Source of the DNA: BS150m-G50 sp964517435
GTDB lineage: Bacteria; CAIWAD01; BS150m-G50
Length of the DNA stretch: 64,000 nucleotides
Assembly: GCA_964517435.1 (NCBI GenBank)
Contig: CAZFEC010000009.1
Span: 1-64,000, forward strand
Direction of reading: 5' to 3'
The translations under genes were made by a program, and so were the position numbers. This document shows, one piece after another, positions 35,113 through 44,662 of this stretch; positions within the stretch are counted from its first letter, which is position 1; each line of letters starts with the position of its first letter. The notes below the pieces were generated by a model. It did no database searches. It saw only the letters and a list, made by a program, of their open reading frames with translations, and was not told where the DNA came from.

Positions 35113-36129
35113 TCAGCTCTTATTGTTCGCCAGTGCGTAAGGCGGACGGTAGATCCCCCGTTCGGTTACGATGCCGGTGACCAGGGCAGCCGGCGTCACA
35201 TCGAACGCGGGATTGTAGACCGCCTGATCGCGCGGCGCCGTCCAGCGGTCTCCCAGTCGCCGCACCTCGTCGGCGTCCCGCTCCTCCACCGGAATGCCGG
35301 CGCCGGTGGCCAGACTGCGGTCGAGCGTCGACTCGGGCGCCACCACGTAAAACGGTACCCCGTAGTGTGACGCCAGCACCGCCAATCCCAGCGTTCCGAT
35401 CTTGTTGGCGGCGTCGCCGTTGGCGGCAATCCGGTCCGCGCCGACGATCACCGCATCCACCCGCTGCTGCTGCATCAGGTGGGCCGCCATACTGTCGGTG
35501 ACCAGCGTGGCGTCGATACCCGCCTCCCGCAGCTCCCAGGTCGTGATCCGCGCTCCCTGCAGAAGCGGGCGGGTTTCATCGACCCAGACCCGGATGTGCA
35601 TTCCCGCCGCCTGCGCCTCCAGAAACAGCCCCAGCGCCGTCCCCAGACCGGAGGTGGCCAGTCCGCCGGCGTTGCAGTGTGTCAGGTAGCTGCCCCCATC
35701 CTCGAGCAGGGCGACGCCATGCTCCCGCAGGCGCCGGCAGTTCGCCTGGTCCTCCGCCAGCAGCGCGTCCGCCGCCTGCCAGAGTTCTTCCAGCAGCGCG
35801 ACGTCCAGCGGGCGGGTGACCAGTCCGGCCAGGATGGCTACCGCCCGCTCCAGATTGACGGCAGTAGGACGGGCGGTACGCACCGTCGTCAACGCCCGGT
35901 TGAAGAAGGAATCACGGTCCTCCGGCGGCAGGGCCAGCGCGGCTTTAGCCGCCAGGCAGACGGCATAGGCGCCCGCGAAACCGATGGCCGGCGCACCCCG
36001 CACTTCCAGCGTGACGATCGCCTCGACCAGGCGCTCATAATCATCGATACAGGATCGCACCAGGCGGTCCGGCAGTTGCCGCTGATCGACCAGCTCAATC
36101 GTTTCACCGATTCTGCGTAACGGCAACAT
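35113..36129 (-). CDS. mtnA: S-methyl-5-thioribose-1-phosphate isomerase
   Basis: An isomerase of methionine salvage, converting methylthioribose 1-phosphate to the ribulose form. It is 338 aa with the motif EVRGAPAIGFAGAYAV, the catalytic cysteine in YLTHCNAGGLATSG, and the Asp in IVGADRIAANGDAANKIGT. No other salvage genes follow directly, but a PfkB kinase is 41 bases upstream. Confidence 0.96.
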   Translation of the reverse strand: MLPLRRIGETIELVDQRQLPDRLVRSCIDDYERLVEAIVTLEVRGAPAIGFAGAYAVCLAAKAALALPPEDRDSFFNRALTTVRTARPTAVNLERAVAILAGLVTRPLDVALLEELWQAADALLAEDQANCRRLREHGVALLEDGGSYLTHCNAGGLATSGLGTALGLFLEAQAAGMHIRVWVDETRPLLQGARITTWELREAGIDATLVTDSMAAHLMQQQRVDAVIVGADRIAANGDAANKIGTLGLAVLASHYGVPFYVVAPESTLDRSLATGAGIPVEERDADEVRRLGDRWTAPRDQAVYNPAFDVTPAALVTGIVTERGIYRPPYALANNKS

Positions 36130-36170
36130 CAGACTCTTCCGACCGGTTTCAGCTCCGGTCTTTTCCTCTC

Positions 36171-37079
36171 TTAGTCCAGACGGGTGAGCTGGTGAAAGTC
36201 CGTCACCCGCTGTTCGATCTCCGCGCGGGTCAGGGATTCCAGGCGTTGTACCGAAAATCCCTCGACCGTGAAACTGGCCAGGGTGGCCGCGTAAACCAGG
36301 GCGCGACGCAGAGTCGCCTCATCCAGCGACGCCGCCTGCGCCAGCCAGCCGGTAAAACCGCCCGCGAAGGTATCACCCGCGCCGGTGGGATCGCAGACAT
36401 GCTCCAGCGGGAAAGCCGGTGTACAGCACAACCCGGATTCGGTCAGCATCATAGCGCCGTGCTCTCCCTTTTTGACGATCAACACCCGTGGCCCCATGCC
36501 GGTCAGCCGGCGAGCCCCGGTGATCAGGTTGATCTCCCCGGTGAGCTGACGGACCTCACTGTCGTTGACGATCAGGAGATCGGTCTTCTTAAGGACCTGC
36601 CGCAGCGCCTCCGGTTTACCCTCGATCCAGAAGTTCATCGTATCCAGGATCACCAGTTGTGGCCGGTTGACCTGCTCCAATACCTGCAGTTGCAGCTCGG
36701 GATCGATGTTGGCCAGAAAGACGAGATCGGCGTCGCGATAGGCCTCAGGCAGTTGTGGATTGAAATCCTGGAAGACGTTCAACTCGGTCAGCAGCGTATC
36801 GCGTTGGTTGGGATCGCTGTGGTAGCGGCCGTGCCAGCGAAAGCTGCGGCCTCCCGCGATCACTTGAAATCCCTCCAGGTCCACCCCCCGCCGGCGCAGC
36901 CAATCGAGCCGCTCCGTCGGAAAATCTTCACCGGCGATGCCGACCAGGTTGACGCCGGCGAAGAAACTGGCCGCGGCGCTGAAGTAGATGGCGGAACCGC
37001 CGGGGGCGTCCGCTACCCCGCCCTGAGGGGTTTCGATCGTATCGAGCGCAATGGATCCGACTACCAGAATCGACTTCAC
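36171..37079 (-). CDS. PfkB-family sugar/nucleoside kinase
   Basis: A 302-aa ribokinase-fold kinase. The C-terminal signature DPTGAGDTFAGGFTGWL carries the catalytic Asp, and the N-terminal GSIALDTIETPQGGVADAPGGSAIYFSAA carries the substrate Gly-Gly. The MNFWIEGKPEAL segment is shared with a subgroup annotated as sugar or adenosine kinases. Its neighbour mtnA and the ahcY/punA genes elsewhere make adenosine or a thio-nucleoside-derived sugar plausible substrates, by inference. It overlaps rsfS by 4 bases. Confidence 0.85.
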   Translation of the reverse strand: MKSILVVGSIALDTIETPQGGVADAPGGSAIYFSAAASFFAGVNLVGIAGEDFPTERLDWLRRRGVDLEGFQVIAGGRSFRWHGRYHSDPNQRDTLLTELNVFQDFNPQLPEAYRDADLVFLANIDPELQLQVLEQVNRPQLVILDTMNFWIEGKPEALRQVLKKTDLLIVNDSEVRQLTGEINLITGARRLTGMGPRVLIVKKGEHGAMMLTESGLCCTPAFPLEHVCDPTGAGDTFAGGFTGWLAQAASLDEATLRRALVYAATLASFTVEGFSVQRLESLTRAEIEQRVTDFHQLTRLD

Positions 37080-37483
37080 TGCCGCTCTCCCTGCCGGCGC
37101 TGCTGCTTGGCTTCCGCCAGGGTGGTGATCCGGCCGCTGACCGGATCAACCGGCATCACCGGGGCATCGGCCCAGAGCCCCTCCAGGTTGAAATAACTGC
37201 GCGAATCCGGCAGGAAGCAGTGAAAAACGACATCGATGAAATCGGTCAACACCCAGCGCAGAGTGTCGATACCCTCGATGTTGTGCGGACGGATTTTGGA
37301 GGGACGGAGTTCCTTGACGACGAAGTCATTTATCGCTTTGACATGGATGTCGACCGATCCGCTGCAGACGACGAAGAAGTCAGCGGCGGCGGTCAGACCG
37401 CGCAGGTCGAGAATTCTGATATCAATCGCCTGTTTGAGAAACGCGAAGCGGGCGATTTTCTTGGCCAGATTGATGCTATGCAT
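37076..37483 (-). CDS. rsfS: Ribosomal silencing factor
   Basis: Binds ribosomal protein uL14 on the 50S subunit and blocks subunit joining in slow growth. It is 135 aa with DIRILDLRGLTAAADFFVVCSG, HVKAINDFVVKEL and the family core WVLTDFIDVVFHCFLPDSRSYFNLEGLWADAP. The C-terminus extends about 25 residues past the core. The start at 37483 is the ATG next to homology. The LytR_C gene directly upstream is a common neighbour. Confidence 0.95.
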   Translation of the reverse strand: MHSINLAKKIARFAFLKQAIDIRILDLRGLTAAADFFVVCSGSVDIHVKAINDFVVKELRPSKIRPHNIEGIDTLRWVLTDFIDVVFHCFLPDSRSYFNLEGLWADAPVMPVDPVSGRITTLAEAKQQRRQGERQ

Positions 37484-37498
37484 AGATGTTTGTCTCAA

Positions 37499-38113
37499 TC
37501 AGGGTTCAAATTGCCGGTAGTCGGCGCCGAGGATAAGGGTGACATCGATATCCACCAGGTCGGGGGAGGCGATCTGCTCTACCCGCTCCACCGGCAATCC
37601 CAGTAGTTTGGCCAGATGCAGCGCCTGGCGCAGGTCGGTGGAACGGCAGATGACACGGGTCAGAGCGTAGTTATGTCGATCGGCGTTGGTAGTTTCACGC
37701 ACATCGATTCCCTGCTCGATCAGACGCTGGCTGAAGCGCCAGGCAAGCCTGGCGACTCCGGTACCGTTGAGCACCTCGATCCGTACGGGGGTCTGCATGG
37801 GTGGCGTGGTAACTTCAGCGGTGGCGGCCTCTTCGCTGGCGGTTTCCGGCGGGGAAACATCGACCTCAAGCTCGGCTGGTTGAGTTACCGGGGGTGAAGA
37901 AGACGTTTGCTGCGGTTGAATCGCAGTGGCGGCGTGGCGGCTGGATCCCTCATTACTGTCCTGCCAAAAACCTCCACCGGTTACGGCGAACCAGATGAAC
38001 CAGACGAGCAGGAGGACCTGCACCAGCGAGAGGAGTATCAGCAGATTTAGTCGTCGCGATGAGAGCGGGGAAGCGGCCGCGCGCTTTTTCTTACTGTTGC
38101 GTTGAATAGTCAT
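37499..38113 (-). CDS. LytR_C-domain membrane protein
   Basis: A 204-aa protein: basic N-terminus, one membrane helix (LNLLILLSLVQVLLLVWFIWFAV), a Ser/Thr/Pro-rich linker, then a LytR C-terminal-type domain (VRIEVLNGTGVARLAWRFSQRLIEQG to LILGADYRQF). LytR_C domains are found at the end of wall-ligase proteins or alone. The catalytic LCP domain is absent. It probably acts at the periplasmic face. Confidence 0.88.
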   Translation of the reverse strand: MTIQRNSKKKRAAASPLSSRRLNLLILLSLVQVLLLVWFIWFAVTGGGFWQDSNEGSSRHAATAIQPQQTSSSPPVTQPAELEVDVSPPETASEEAATAEVTTPPMQTPVRIEVLNGTGVARLAWRFSQRLIEQGIDVRETTNADRHNYALTRVICRSTDLRQALHLAKLLGLPVERVEQIASPDLVDIDVTLILGADYRQFEP

Positions 38114-38525
38114 AAGGTATGAATCCCGGCGAATGATACCAACCTGATCGGGTTAACGGACCGCGATACAACGAGAAACGGAAGAGGGTATTGTCGGTCG
38201 GTCGCCAGGAAAGCTCACCGCCACCGACAAAACGGGGGGAACTTTCGCCCGCCATGCCGCCGGGCCAGTTGGTCTGCGCCAGGCCCAGATCCAACTTCAG
38301 TTGAAGGGGAGCAGCCAGCTGCCAGGTCAGGTGACTCATGTAGAGCGACTGACTGCTGAAGCCGAAGGTGCTGCTGGCAGCGCTGACTGAAAAGGAGTGA
38401 TCCCACTGCAGCGGTTCCGGTGTCTTAAGGATGCCGCTCAGTGTCGGTTCGCGATCAACGTACTGCCCGGCGGCCCATCCGGTCGTCAGCAGCAGCAGGC
38501 AGATACTCGGAATGCTTCTTGTCAT
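38091..38525 (-). CDS. Small exported protein of unknown function
   Basis: A 144-aa protein with a signal peptide (MTRSIPSICLLLLTTGWAAG). The rest has alternating polar and aromatic residues in beta-strand-like runs (HSFSVSAASSTFGFSSQSLY, LQLKLDLGLAQTNW, TLFRFSLYRGPL), suggesting a small outer-membrane barrel or half-barrel. I do not recognise the family. The end overlaps the LytR_C gene by 23 bases. The ATG at 38525 is chosen for the signal peptide. Confidence 0.65.
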   Translation of the reverse strand: MTRSIPSICLLLLTTGWAAGQYVDREPTLSGILKTPEPLQWDHSFSVSAASSTFGFSSQSLYMSHLTWQLAAPLQLKLDLGLAQTNWPGGMAGESSPRFVGGGELSWRPTDNTLFRFSLYRGPLTRSGWYHSPGFIPYDYSTQQ

Positions 38526-38705
38526 TGGAATTCCTGTTCTTAACGCTGGGGAATCTTTTCTCTCTCTTATTTGACGCCGGTGGACGCTGCAAGTTCCTTG
38601 CCTGGTAAGCAAAACTCTGTCAAACCCAGAGTCAACCTCAACCGTTTGCGGCCGGAGCCGTGTTACAGCCGTCACGTAATCCGGATAGTCAATCCCACAC
38701 TTATC

Positions 38706-38733
38706 ATTCTAAGAGGATTCGCACCAAAGTCAA
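38706..38733 (-). promoter_or_regulatory. Sigma70-type promoter upstream of the 38.1-38.5 kb gene
   Basis: On the minus strand TTGACT (38733-38728), 16 bases, TAGAAT (38711-38706). It lies just past the rluD stop and would drive the exported protein, LytR_C, rsfS, PfkB and mtnA genes. The leader is about 175 bases. Confidence 0.55.
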
Positions 38734-38749
38734 CCCGATCCGGTACCCT

Positions 38750-39739
38750 CTACAGAGAGTCGTCGGAATCCGCGGCTCCGCGCTCCCGTAACCGCTGTAT
38801 TATCACAGACATATCTTCCGGATAGTCGATTTCGAAGCTGAGATCCTTGTTGAGCACCGGGTGCCGGAATTCCAGCCGCTTGGCATGGAGACACTGCCGC
38901 TCCATTCCCTGCAGCAACGGCTGGACGAATTTCCGCACGGAGGGTTGGAAACCATGCAGGCGGTTGTCTTCACCGTAGTCGGGATCGCCCAATACCGGCA
39001 TGCCCTGATGCTGAAGGTGCACGCGAATCTGGTGAGTGCGGCCGGTATCCAGTTTCAGCTCCAGCAGGGCGAGGAAGCGAAAATCCTCCAGCAGACGCCA
39101 GTGCGTCACGGCCGCTTTGCCATCAGGCAGTACCGTCATGACCTTGCGATTGCGGGGGGAGCGCCCCAGCGGCGCGTCGATGGTACCCTGCTCATCCTTC
39201 ACCGGCCCCCAGACCAGGGCGTGGTAGGTGCGATGCACCAGACGTTTCTGAAACTGCACCCCGAGCCGTCGGTGCACCAGATCGGTCTTGGCCAGCAGCA
39301 GGAGCCCGGTGGTGTCTTTATCCAGGCGGTGCACGATGCCGGGCCGCGAACCGGGGGGCAGGCTGCCCTCATGATCGAGATGATACAGCAGGGCGTTGAC
39401 GATGGTGCCGTTATGGTGGCCTTTAGCGGGATGTACCACCATTTCCGGCGGCTTGTTGATCACCAGCAGGTCGTCATCTTCGTAGACGATGTCAAGATCG
39501 ATCTGTTCCGGTTCTACCTCCGGCGGGATCACCCGGGGGAGCGCTATCTCCAGTTCGTCTCCCGGTTGAACCAGGCGTGAAGCCTTGGCGGGAAGGCCGT
39601 TGACGGTGACCCGTTCCTCCTGGATCAGCTTGCGGCCCTGTGAACGGGTGAAATTCGGCAAGTGCTGCCCGATATAAACATCGAGCCGCATCGGGGTCTG
39701 GTGCGGGGAAACCTGCAGTTTCTGGACCTCAATGTACAT
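38750..39739 (-). CDS. rluD: Ribosomal large-subunit pseudouridine synthase, RluA/RluD type
   Basis: A 329-aa enzyme that isomerises uridine in 23S rRNA. An N-terminal S4 domain (RSQGRKLIQEERVTVNGLPAK) is followed by the catalytic domain with the Asp motif PGIVHRLDKDTTGLLLLAK and ending GDPDYG..., HAKRLEF. The S4 domain and operon position (after lspA) favour RluD over RluA or RluC. It overlaps lspA by 11 bases. Confidence 0.95.
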   Translation of the reverse strand: MYIEVQKLQVSPHQTPMRLDVYIGQHLPNFTRSQGRKLIQEERVTVNGLPAKASRLVQPGDELEIALPRVIPPEVEPEQIDLDIVYEDDDLLVINKPPEMVVHPAKGHHNGTIVNALLYHLDHEGSLPPGSRPGIVHRLDKDTTGLLLLAKTDLVHRRLGVQFQKRLVHRTYHALVWGPVKDEQGTIDAPLGRSPRNRKVMTVLPDGKAAVTHWRLLEDFRFLALLELKLDTGRTHQIRVHLQHQGMPVLGDPDYGEDNRLHGFQPSVRKFVQPLLQGMERQCLHAKRLEFRHPVLNKDLSFEIDYPEDMSVIIQRLRERGAADSDDSL

Positions 39740-40259
39740 TCCGGGGGCTGTCCTTCGCGTGATCAGTCAGCAGCGAAACCAGGAAGAGGAGGAGGATGCC
39801 GACAAAGATGAAACTGTCAGCCACGTTGAATACCCACCAGCGGTCCAGCTGGAAGCCGGGGAATTGAAAGCCCAGCAGTTGAAACTGCGGCAGGTTGATG
39901 TCGGGGAAGTCGACATCGATGAAATCCACCACCCAGCCGTGCCAGAGGCGATCGATGAAGTTGCCCGTGGCGCCGCCGGCGATGCCCGCCAGCAGCCAGC
40001 TGTAGGCGGCAGGGAGATGATGACTGCGCCACCAGAACCAGATGATGAAACCGAGAGCGGGGAGGGAGAGGAGGAGGAGGGTGCCGCTGCCGAAGAGATC
40101 GATCCCCATGAGACCGGCGGAATTGCGCACATAAGTGATCCGTACAAGGTCGCCGAGCAGAGCAATACTCTCACCCGGAAGCATCCCGCCTAAGATCAAC
40201 CATTTGGTGAACTGGTCCAGCACCAGTACCCAGAGCGCAAACCAACCGGTTTGTCTCAT
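39729..40259 (-). CDS. lspA: Lipoprotein signal peptidase (signal peptidase II)
   Basis: Cleaves the signal peptides of prolipoproteins such as those encoded in this window. It is 176 aa with four membrane helices. The catalytic Asp pair is in GNFIDRLWHGWVVDFID and FNVADSFIFVG, and VRITYVRNSAG is conserved. It lies between the DksA-like gene and rluD, the classic ileS-lspA-rluD arrangement. Confidence 0.97.
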   Translation of the reverse strand: MRQTGWFALWVLVLDQFTKWLILGGMLPGESIALLGDLVRITYVRNSAGLMGIDLFGSGTLLLLSLPALGFIIWFWWRSHHLPAAYSWLLAGIAGGATGNFIDRLWHGWVVDFIDVDFPDINLPQFQLLGFQFPGFQLDRWWVFNVADSFIFVGILLLFLVSLLTDHAKDSPRNVH

Positions 40260-40663
40260 TCAGCTCCTTCGGCTTTGGCATACTTGGTTTTACAGGCATA
40301 GCAAAGCTTAGCGGTGGGTACCGCTTTCAGGCGCTCAACCGAGATCTTGCCGTTGCAGGACATGCAGGTGCCGTAGGTGCCCTGCTCCATCCGCAGCAGC
40401 GCATCGTCAAGCTGCTGCAGGTAGGCACCCTCGCGTTGAGCAAACATGAAAGCCTTCTCGCGTTCCTGGGCGTCGGTGCCCTGGTCGGCGGGATGTGAAG
40501 CATAGGTGGGATTCTCGTGAACACCCTCGCGGTCGCTGGAGTCGATCGTGTTGTGACGATAGTATTCCAGATCACCGAGGGTTTCCTTCCGGTGCTCCAT
40601 CAGGATACGCTTCATGGTGTCTTTATACTTGGCGGAATAGGGTGTGCCAGCTTTCTTGGCCAT
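40256..40663 (-). CDS. DksA/TraR-family zinc-finger protein
   Basis: A 135-aa relative of DksA, which binds RNA polymerase with ppGpp. The C4 zinc finger is CMSCNGKISVERL...AKLCYAC, preceded by a coiled-coil-like helix pair. Many members of this type sit next to lspA and ileS (YteA/RsaA-like) and lack the DksA coiled-coil tip acidic pair, so the exact role is open. It starts within the last bases of ileS. Confidence 0.9.
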   Translation of the reverse strand: MAKKAGTPYSAKYKDTMKRILMEHRKETLGDLEYYRHNTIDSSDREGVHENPTYASHPADQGTDAQEREKAFMFAQREGAYLQQLDDALLRMEQGTYGTCMSCNGKISVERLKAVPTAKLCYACKTKYAKAEGAE

Positions 40664-40665
40664 GT

Positions 40666-43600
40666 TCACCCCCTTTCAAGTTCTACATTAATTTCAGCCT
40701 GTTCTTCGTTCAGAACCCACGCCTGGGCGTCTGCCGGCAGTGTCTCGCAGAGGTTGACCTCCAGCGCCAGGGTTTCGCGGCGGATGTGATCGGTGTGAGC
40801 CGCGACCGCCTTCTGGAGCATGTCGGTCCCCTTGTAGCCGATGTGGATCCGGTCGGTGACGTTGAATCCCCTCTCTTTGCGCATGTTCTGAACCCGGTTG
40901 ATGAATTCCCGCGCCAGGCCCTCGGCCACAAGCTCCGGGGTCAGTTCCGTTTCGAGCGCGACGGTGATGCCGGATTGGGTGAACACCTGGAGACCTTCCC
41001 TCGGCTCACGGATAACCTGAATATCATCAAAACTTATCTCAAAGTCCATAATTCGCAGCGTCTCGCCCTGTTCAAGAGCGGTAATGCTCTCCGGCGGCAG
41101 CGCTGTGATCTCAGCGGCCAGCTGTTTCATCTGGCTGCCGGCCCGCTTCCCCAGTACGCGGAAATTCGGTTTGATCGACAGCTCCACCAGCTCCTGTTCG
41201 TCGGTGGAAACTTCCACCTGTTTTACATTCAACTCTTCGGCGATCAGGTCCCGCATGCGTTCGATCACCGGCTGATCGCCGTCCTCGCCGACCACCACCA
41301 GCATGCGCGCCAGTGGTTGGCGCACCTTCAATTGATGCTGATTGCGCAGTGCGCGCCCCAGGGAAACCGTGCGGTAGATCAGCCGCATGTCGTGTTCCAG
41401 CTGCTGGTCGCGCAGGTCGGCTTCCGGACGCGGGTAATCGCACAGGTGGACCGACTCCGATATTTTGCCGTCGCTTCCGTCCGTCAGATTGTGATACATC
41501 GTTTCCGTGATAAACGGCAGGAACGGCGCCAGGACATGTACGGTGGTCAGCAGGGCGCGGTAAAGCGTCCAGTAGGCCTGCGCCTTGTCGCTGTCGTTTT
41601 CCGATTTCCAGAAACGGCGGCGGGAGCGGCGGATATACCAGTTGGAGAGGGAATCGATGTACTCCAGGATGACCTGCGCGGCCGCCGCCACATCGTACGC
41701 GTCGAGGTTACGTGATACATTCTCCACCAGTAACTGGGTTTCGGAAATAATCCAGCGATCCAGCTCGCTGGTAGAGAGCTGCGGTTCTCCCGTCGGGGTC
41801 CAACCGTCGATCCGGGCGTAGGTGATGAAGAAGCTGTAGACGTTCCAGAAGGGAATGATGATCTGTTTGAGGCTTTCCTGGATGGCGTCTTCGGTGAAGC
41901 GCTTGGCCTGCCAGGGATGAGAGTTGAAGAAGATCCAGCGTACCGCGTCGGCGCCGTACTTCTCGAACATCGCCATCGGATCGACGATGTTGCCGAAGGT
42001 TTTCGACATCTTGCGTCCCTCGGCGTCCGCCATCAGCCCGGTACAGATGACGTTGCGGTAGCTCGAACGGCCGGTGATCAGGGTCGAGATCGCCAGCATC
42101 GTGTAGAACCAGCCGCGCGTCTGATCGAGGCCCTCGCAGATGAATTCCGCCGGGTACTGATTCTCGAAGATCTCGCGGGAACCCTCCGCGTGTGGATACC
42201 CCCACTGTCCCCACGGCATCAGACCGGCGTTGTACCAGCAGTCCAGCACCTCCGGTTCCCGCCGCATGGATTCACCGCACTTGGGACAAGCGGTGGCGAC
42301 GGCATCGATGAAGGGAATGTGCAGGTCGAGATCGGCCGGCTGCGGTTCGACGGCGATCGCGGCCAGCTCTTCCACATCCGCCACCGCTACCTGATGGCCG
42401 CATTCGGCGTCCGTACAGCTCCAGATCGGCAGGGGTGATCCCCAGTAGCGCTCGCGCGAGATGGCCCAGTCGACATTGTTCTCCAGCCACTGGCCGAAGC
42501 GCCCATCCTTGATGTGCGGCGGATACCAGTTGATGTCGGCGTTGGCGGCCAGCATCTCCTCCTTGAATTGGGAGGTACGGATGAACCAGCTGGTCTTGGC
42601 GTAATACATCAGCTTTGTATCACACTTGTAGCAGTGCGGATAGCTGTGTTCGTATTTCTGGCGGTCGAAGAGCAGTCCGCGGGAAGCCAGGTCCTTGAGG
42701 ATTTCGACCTCCATCCCCTCGTCGACGAAAAAGCGTCCGGCGTAGGTTCCGGTCTCCTCGCTGAAGAGCCCGTCCAGCCCGATCGGCTGCACGATCGGCA
42801 GATCGTACTTGCGGATTAGACGGAAGTCGTCCTCACCGTAGAGGGCGAGGTGGACGATGCCGGTACCCTCGCCGGATGTGACATAGTCATCGACCACAAT
42901 GCGGTGGATCCGGTCGCCGTGATCGACATGAAAATCCCAGAGCGGCTCGTAGTGCAGCCCTGCCAGATTCCCCCCGGGGAAAGTCTCCAGTACCTGGTAG
43001 TCCCTGCCTTCCAGCGCGGTATCGAGCAGCTCCTCGGCCAGGATGTATTGCTCATCATCCACCTGGACCTTGGCGTAGGTGAGGTTCGGACTCACCGCCA
43101 GCGCCACATTGGCCAGGAGAGTCCAGGCGGTGGTGGTCCAGGCCAGATAGAAGGTCCCCGGTTCGTCCTTGACCGGGAACTTGGCGGTGAGGGTGATGTC
43201 GATGATGTCGCGATAACCCTGCGCCAGTTCGTGCGCTGAGAGGGAGGTGCCACAGCGGCTGCAGTAGGGCATTACCTTATAATCACGGTAAACGAGTCCC
43301 TTGTCCCAGGCCTGTTTGAACACCCACCAGTCGGTTTGAATGTAATCCGGAGTCAAGGTGGCGTAGTCGTTGTCGGTGTCCAGGAAGCGGCCGATGCGGT
43401 GAATCGACTCGATCCACTCCGATTTGTAGCGGAAGACCGTATCGCGGCAGTAGTCGACGAACTTCTCGACGCCGAACCGCTCGATCTCCCGCTTCGATTC
43501 GATGCCCAGCTCCCGCTCCGCCTTCAACTCCACCGGCAGCCCGTGCGTGTCCCAGCCCGCCTTGCGCAGGACGCGATAACCCTGCATGGTCTTGTAGCGC

Positions 43601-43833
43601 GGCCAGAGGTCTTTGAGCGCGGATTGCATCATATGGCCGATATGCGGTTGCCCGTTGGTACCGGGAGGGCCGTCATAGAATACATAGTCGGGGCAGCCTT
43701 CGCGCTGGGCAATAGAGCGGCGGAAAACATCCCGCTCCTCCCAGAATTCAAGCACCTGGTGCTCCTGCGCGGCAAAGTCCGGCTTGTTGTTCACCTCGGT
43801 AAACTGCCTTGCCCGGCTGTCTCCACTACTCAT
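40666..43833 (-). CDS. ileS: Isoleucyl-tRNA synthetase
   Basis: Charges tRNA-Ile. It is 1055 aa, the long type found in eukaryotes, archaea and some bacteria. The HIGH motif is GQPHIGHMMQSALKDLWPRY and KMSKS appears as GRKMSKTFGN. The editing domain has GWDTHGLPVE-linked insert residues, and cysteine pairs (CYKCDTKLMYY, CSRCGTSL, CPKCGESM) are present. The C-terminus has the type 2 extension. The type 2 form is associated with mupirocin tolerance, as known for the family. Confidence 0.97.
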   Translation of the reverse strand: MSSGDSRARQFTEVNNKPDFAAQEHQVLEFWEERDVFRRSIAQREGCPDYVFYDGPPGTNGQPHIGHMMQSALKDLWPRYKTMQGYRVLRKAGWDTHGLPVELKAERELGIESKREIERFGVEKFVDYCRDTVFRYKSEWIESIHRIGRFLDTDNDYATLTPDYIQTDWWVFKQAWDKGLVYRDYKVMPYCSRCGTSLSAHELAQGYRDIIDITLTAKFPVKDEPGTFYLAWTTTAWTLLANVALAVSPNLTYAKVQVDDEQYILAEELLDTALEGRDYQVLETFPGGNLAGLHYEPLWDFHVDHGDRIHRIVVDDYVTSGEGTGIVHLALYGEDDFRLIRKYDLPIVQPIGLDGLFSEETGTYAGRFFVDEGMEVEILKDLASRGLLFDRQKYEHSYPHCYKCDTKLMYYAKTSWFIRTSQFKEEMLAANADINWYPPHIKDGRFGQWLENNVDWAISRERYWGSPLPIWSCTDAECGHQVAVADVEELAAIAVEPQPADLDLHIPFIDAVATACPKCGESMRREPEVLDCWYNAGLMPWGQWGYPHAEGSREIFENQYPAEFICEGLDQTRGWFYTMLAISTLITGRSSYRNVICTGLMADAEGRKMSKTFGNIVDPMAMFEKYGADAVRWIFFNSHPWQAKRFTEDAIQESLKQIIIPFWNVYSFFITYARIDGWTPTGEPQLSTSELDRWIISETQLLVENVSRNLDAYDVAAAAQVILEYIDSLSNWYIRRSRRRFWKSENDSDKAQAYWTLYRALLTTVHVLAPFLPFITETMYHNLTDGSDGKISESVHLCDYPRPEADLRDQQLEHDMRLIYRTVSLGRALRNQHQLKVRQPLARMLVVVGEDGDQPVIERMRDLIAEELNVKQVEVSTDEQELVELSIKPNFRVLGKRAGSQMKQLAAEITALPPESITALEQGETLRIMDFEISFDDIQVIREPREGLQVFTQSGITVALETELTPELVAEGLAREFINRVQNMRKERGFNVTDRIHIGYKGTDMLQKAVAAHTDHIRRETLALEVNLCETLPADAQAWVLNEEQAEINVELERG

Positions 43834-44662
43834 CTTGTTCAGTCTCCCACTCCTCTACCATTCGGGTCATGATGCGGGTCAAATCCGGCTGCACGCGATC
43901 GGCGACCGCCAGGATCTCCGGCAGAGCCACCGGCTGCAATGCGTCCGGGAAACACTCGTCGGTTATTACGGAGAATCCACAGACCTCCATACCGGCATGC
44001 ACCGCCGCGGTCACCTCCGGGATAGTGGACATTCCGACCACATCAGCGCCGATGAAGCGCAGAAAGCGGTATTCGGCGCGGGTCTCCAGGTTGGGACCGG
44101 GCACCGCTGCGTAAACCCCCTCCTGGAGGCGGATACCCTCCTCCAGGGCCACCCGGCGCGCGATCCGGCGCAGACGGACGGAATAGGCATCCGACATATC
44201 GGGAAACCGGATGCCGAAGCGATCGAGGTTCTCCCCGATCAGGGGATTGTCGCCCAACAGGTTGATGTGGTCTTCCATCAACATCAATTCGCCCTTGCGG
44301 TACTGCGGATTGAGAGCGCCACAGGCGTTGGACACCAGCAGCGCGCGAGCGCCCAGTTGCTGCATGACCCGCACCGGCCGCACTATCCGCCGGGTGCTGT
44401 AGCCTTCGTAGATGTGAAAGCGTCCCCGCATGGCGATGATCGGCACTCCCTGCAGGTAGCCCATCAGCAACTGGCCGTGGTGGCTCTCCACCGTCGACAC
44501 CGGAAAATGGGGAATCGCCTCGTAGTCGATGGCCTCCCGGATTTCGATGCGCTCGGCCAGTCCACCCAGGCCGGTACCGAGGATGATACCGAGCCGCGGG
44601 GTGAAATCGTCCCGCTGCAGAAACTCGACAGCGGCGGCGATGTGGCCGTATTCCTCAGTCAT
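43826..44662 (-). CDS. punA: Purine nucleoside phosphorylase
   Basis: Splits purine nucleosides with phosphate, feeding purine salvage. It is 278 aa with GIILGTGLGGLAERI, the FHIYEGYSTRRIVRPVRV segment, LLVSNACGALNP, AVPGPNLETRAEYRFLRFIGADVVGMSTIPEVTAA-type core and the base-binding region around ITDECFPD. The trimeric family matches; methylthioadenosine phosphorylase is possible but less likely given the MSTIPE core. It overlaps both neighbours slightly. Confidence 0.93.
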   Translation of the reverse strand: MTEEYGHIAAAVEFLQRDDFTPRLGIILGTGLGGLAERIEIREAIDYEAIPHFPVSTVESHHGQLLMGYLQGVPIIAMRGRFHIYEGYSTRRIVRPVRVMQQLGARALLVSNACGALNPQYRKGELMLMEDHINLLGDNPLIGENLDRFGIRFPDMSDAYSVRLRRIARRVALEEGIRLQEGVYAAVPGPNLETRAEYRFLRFIGADVVGMSTIPEVTAAVHAGMEVCGFSVITDECFPDALQPVALPEILAVADRVQPDLTRIMTRMVEEWETEQDE

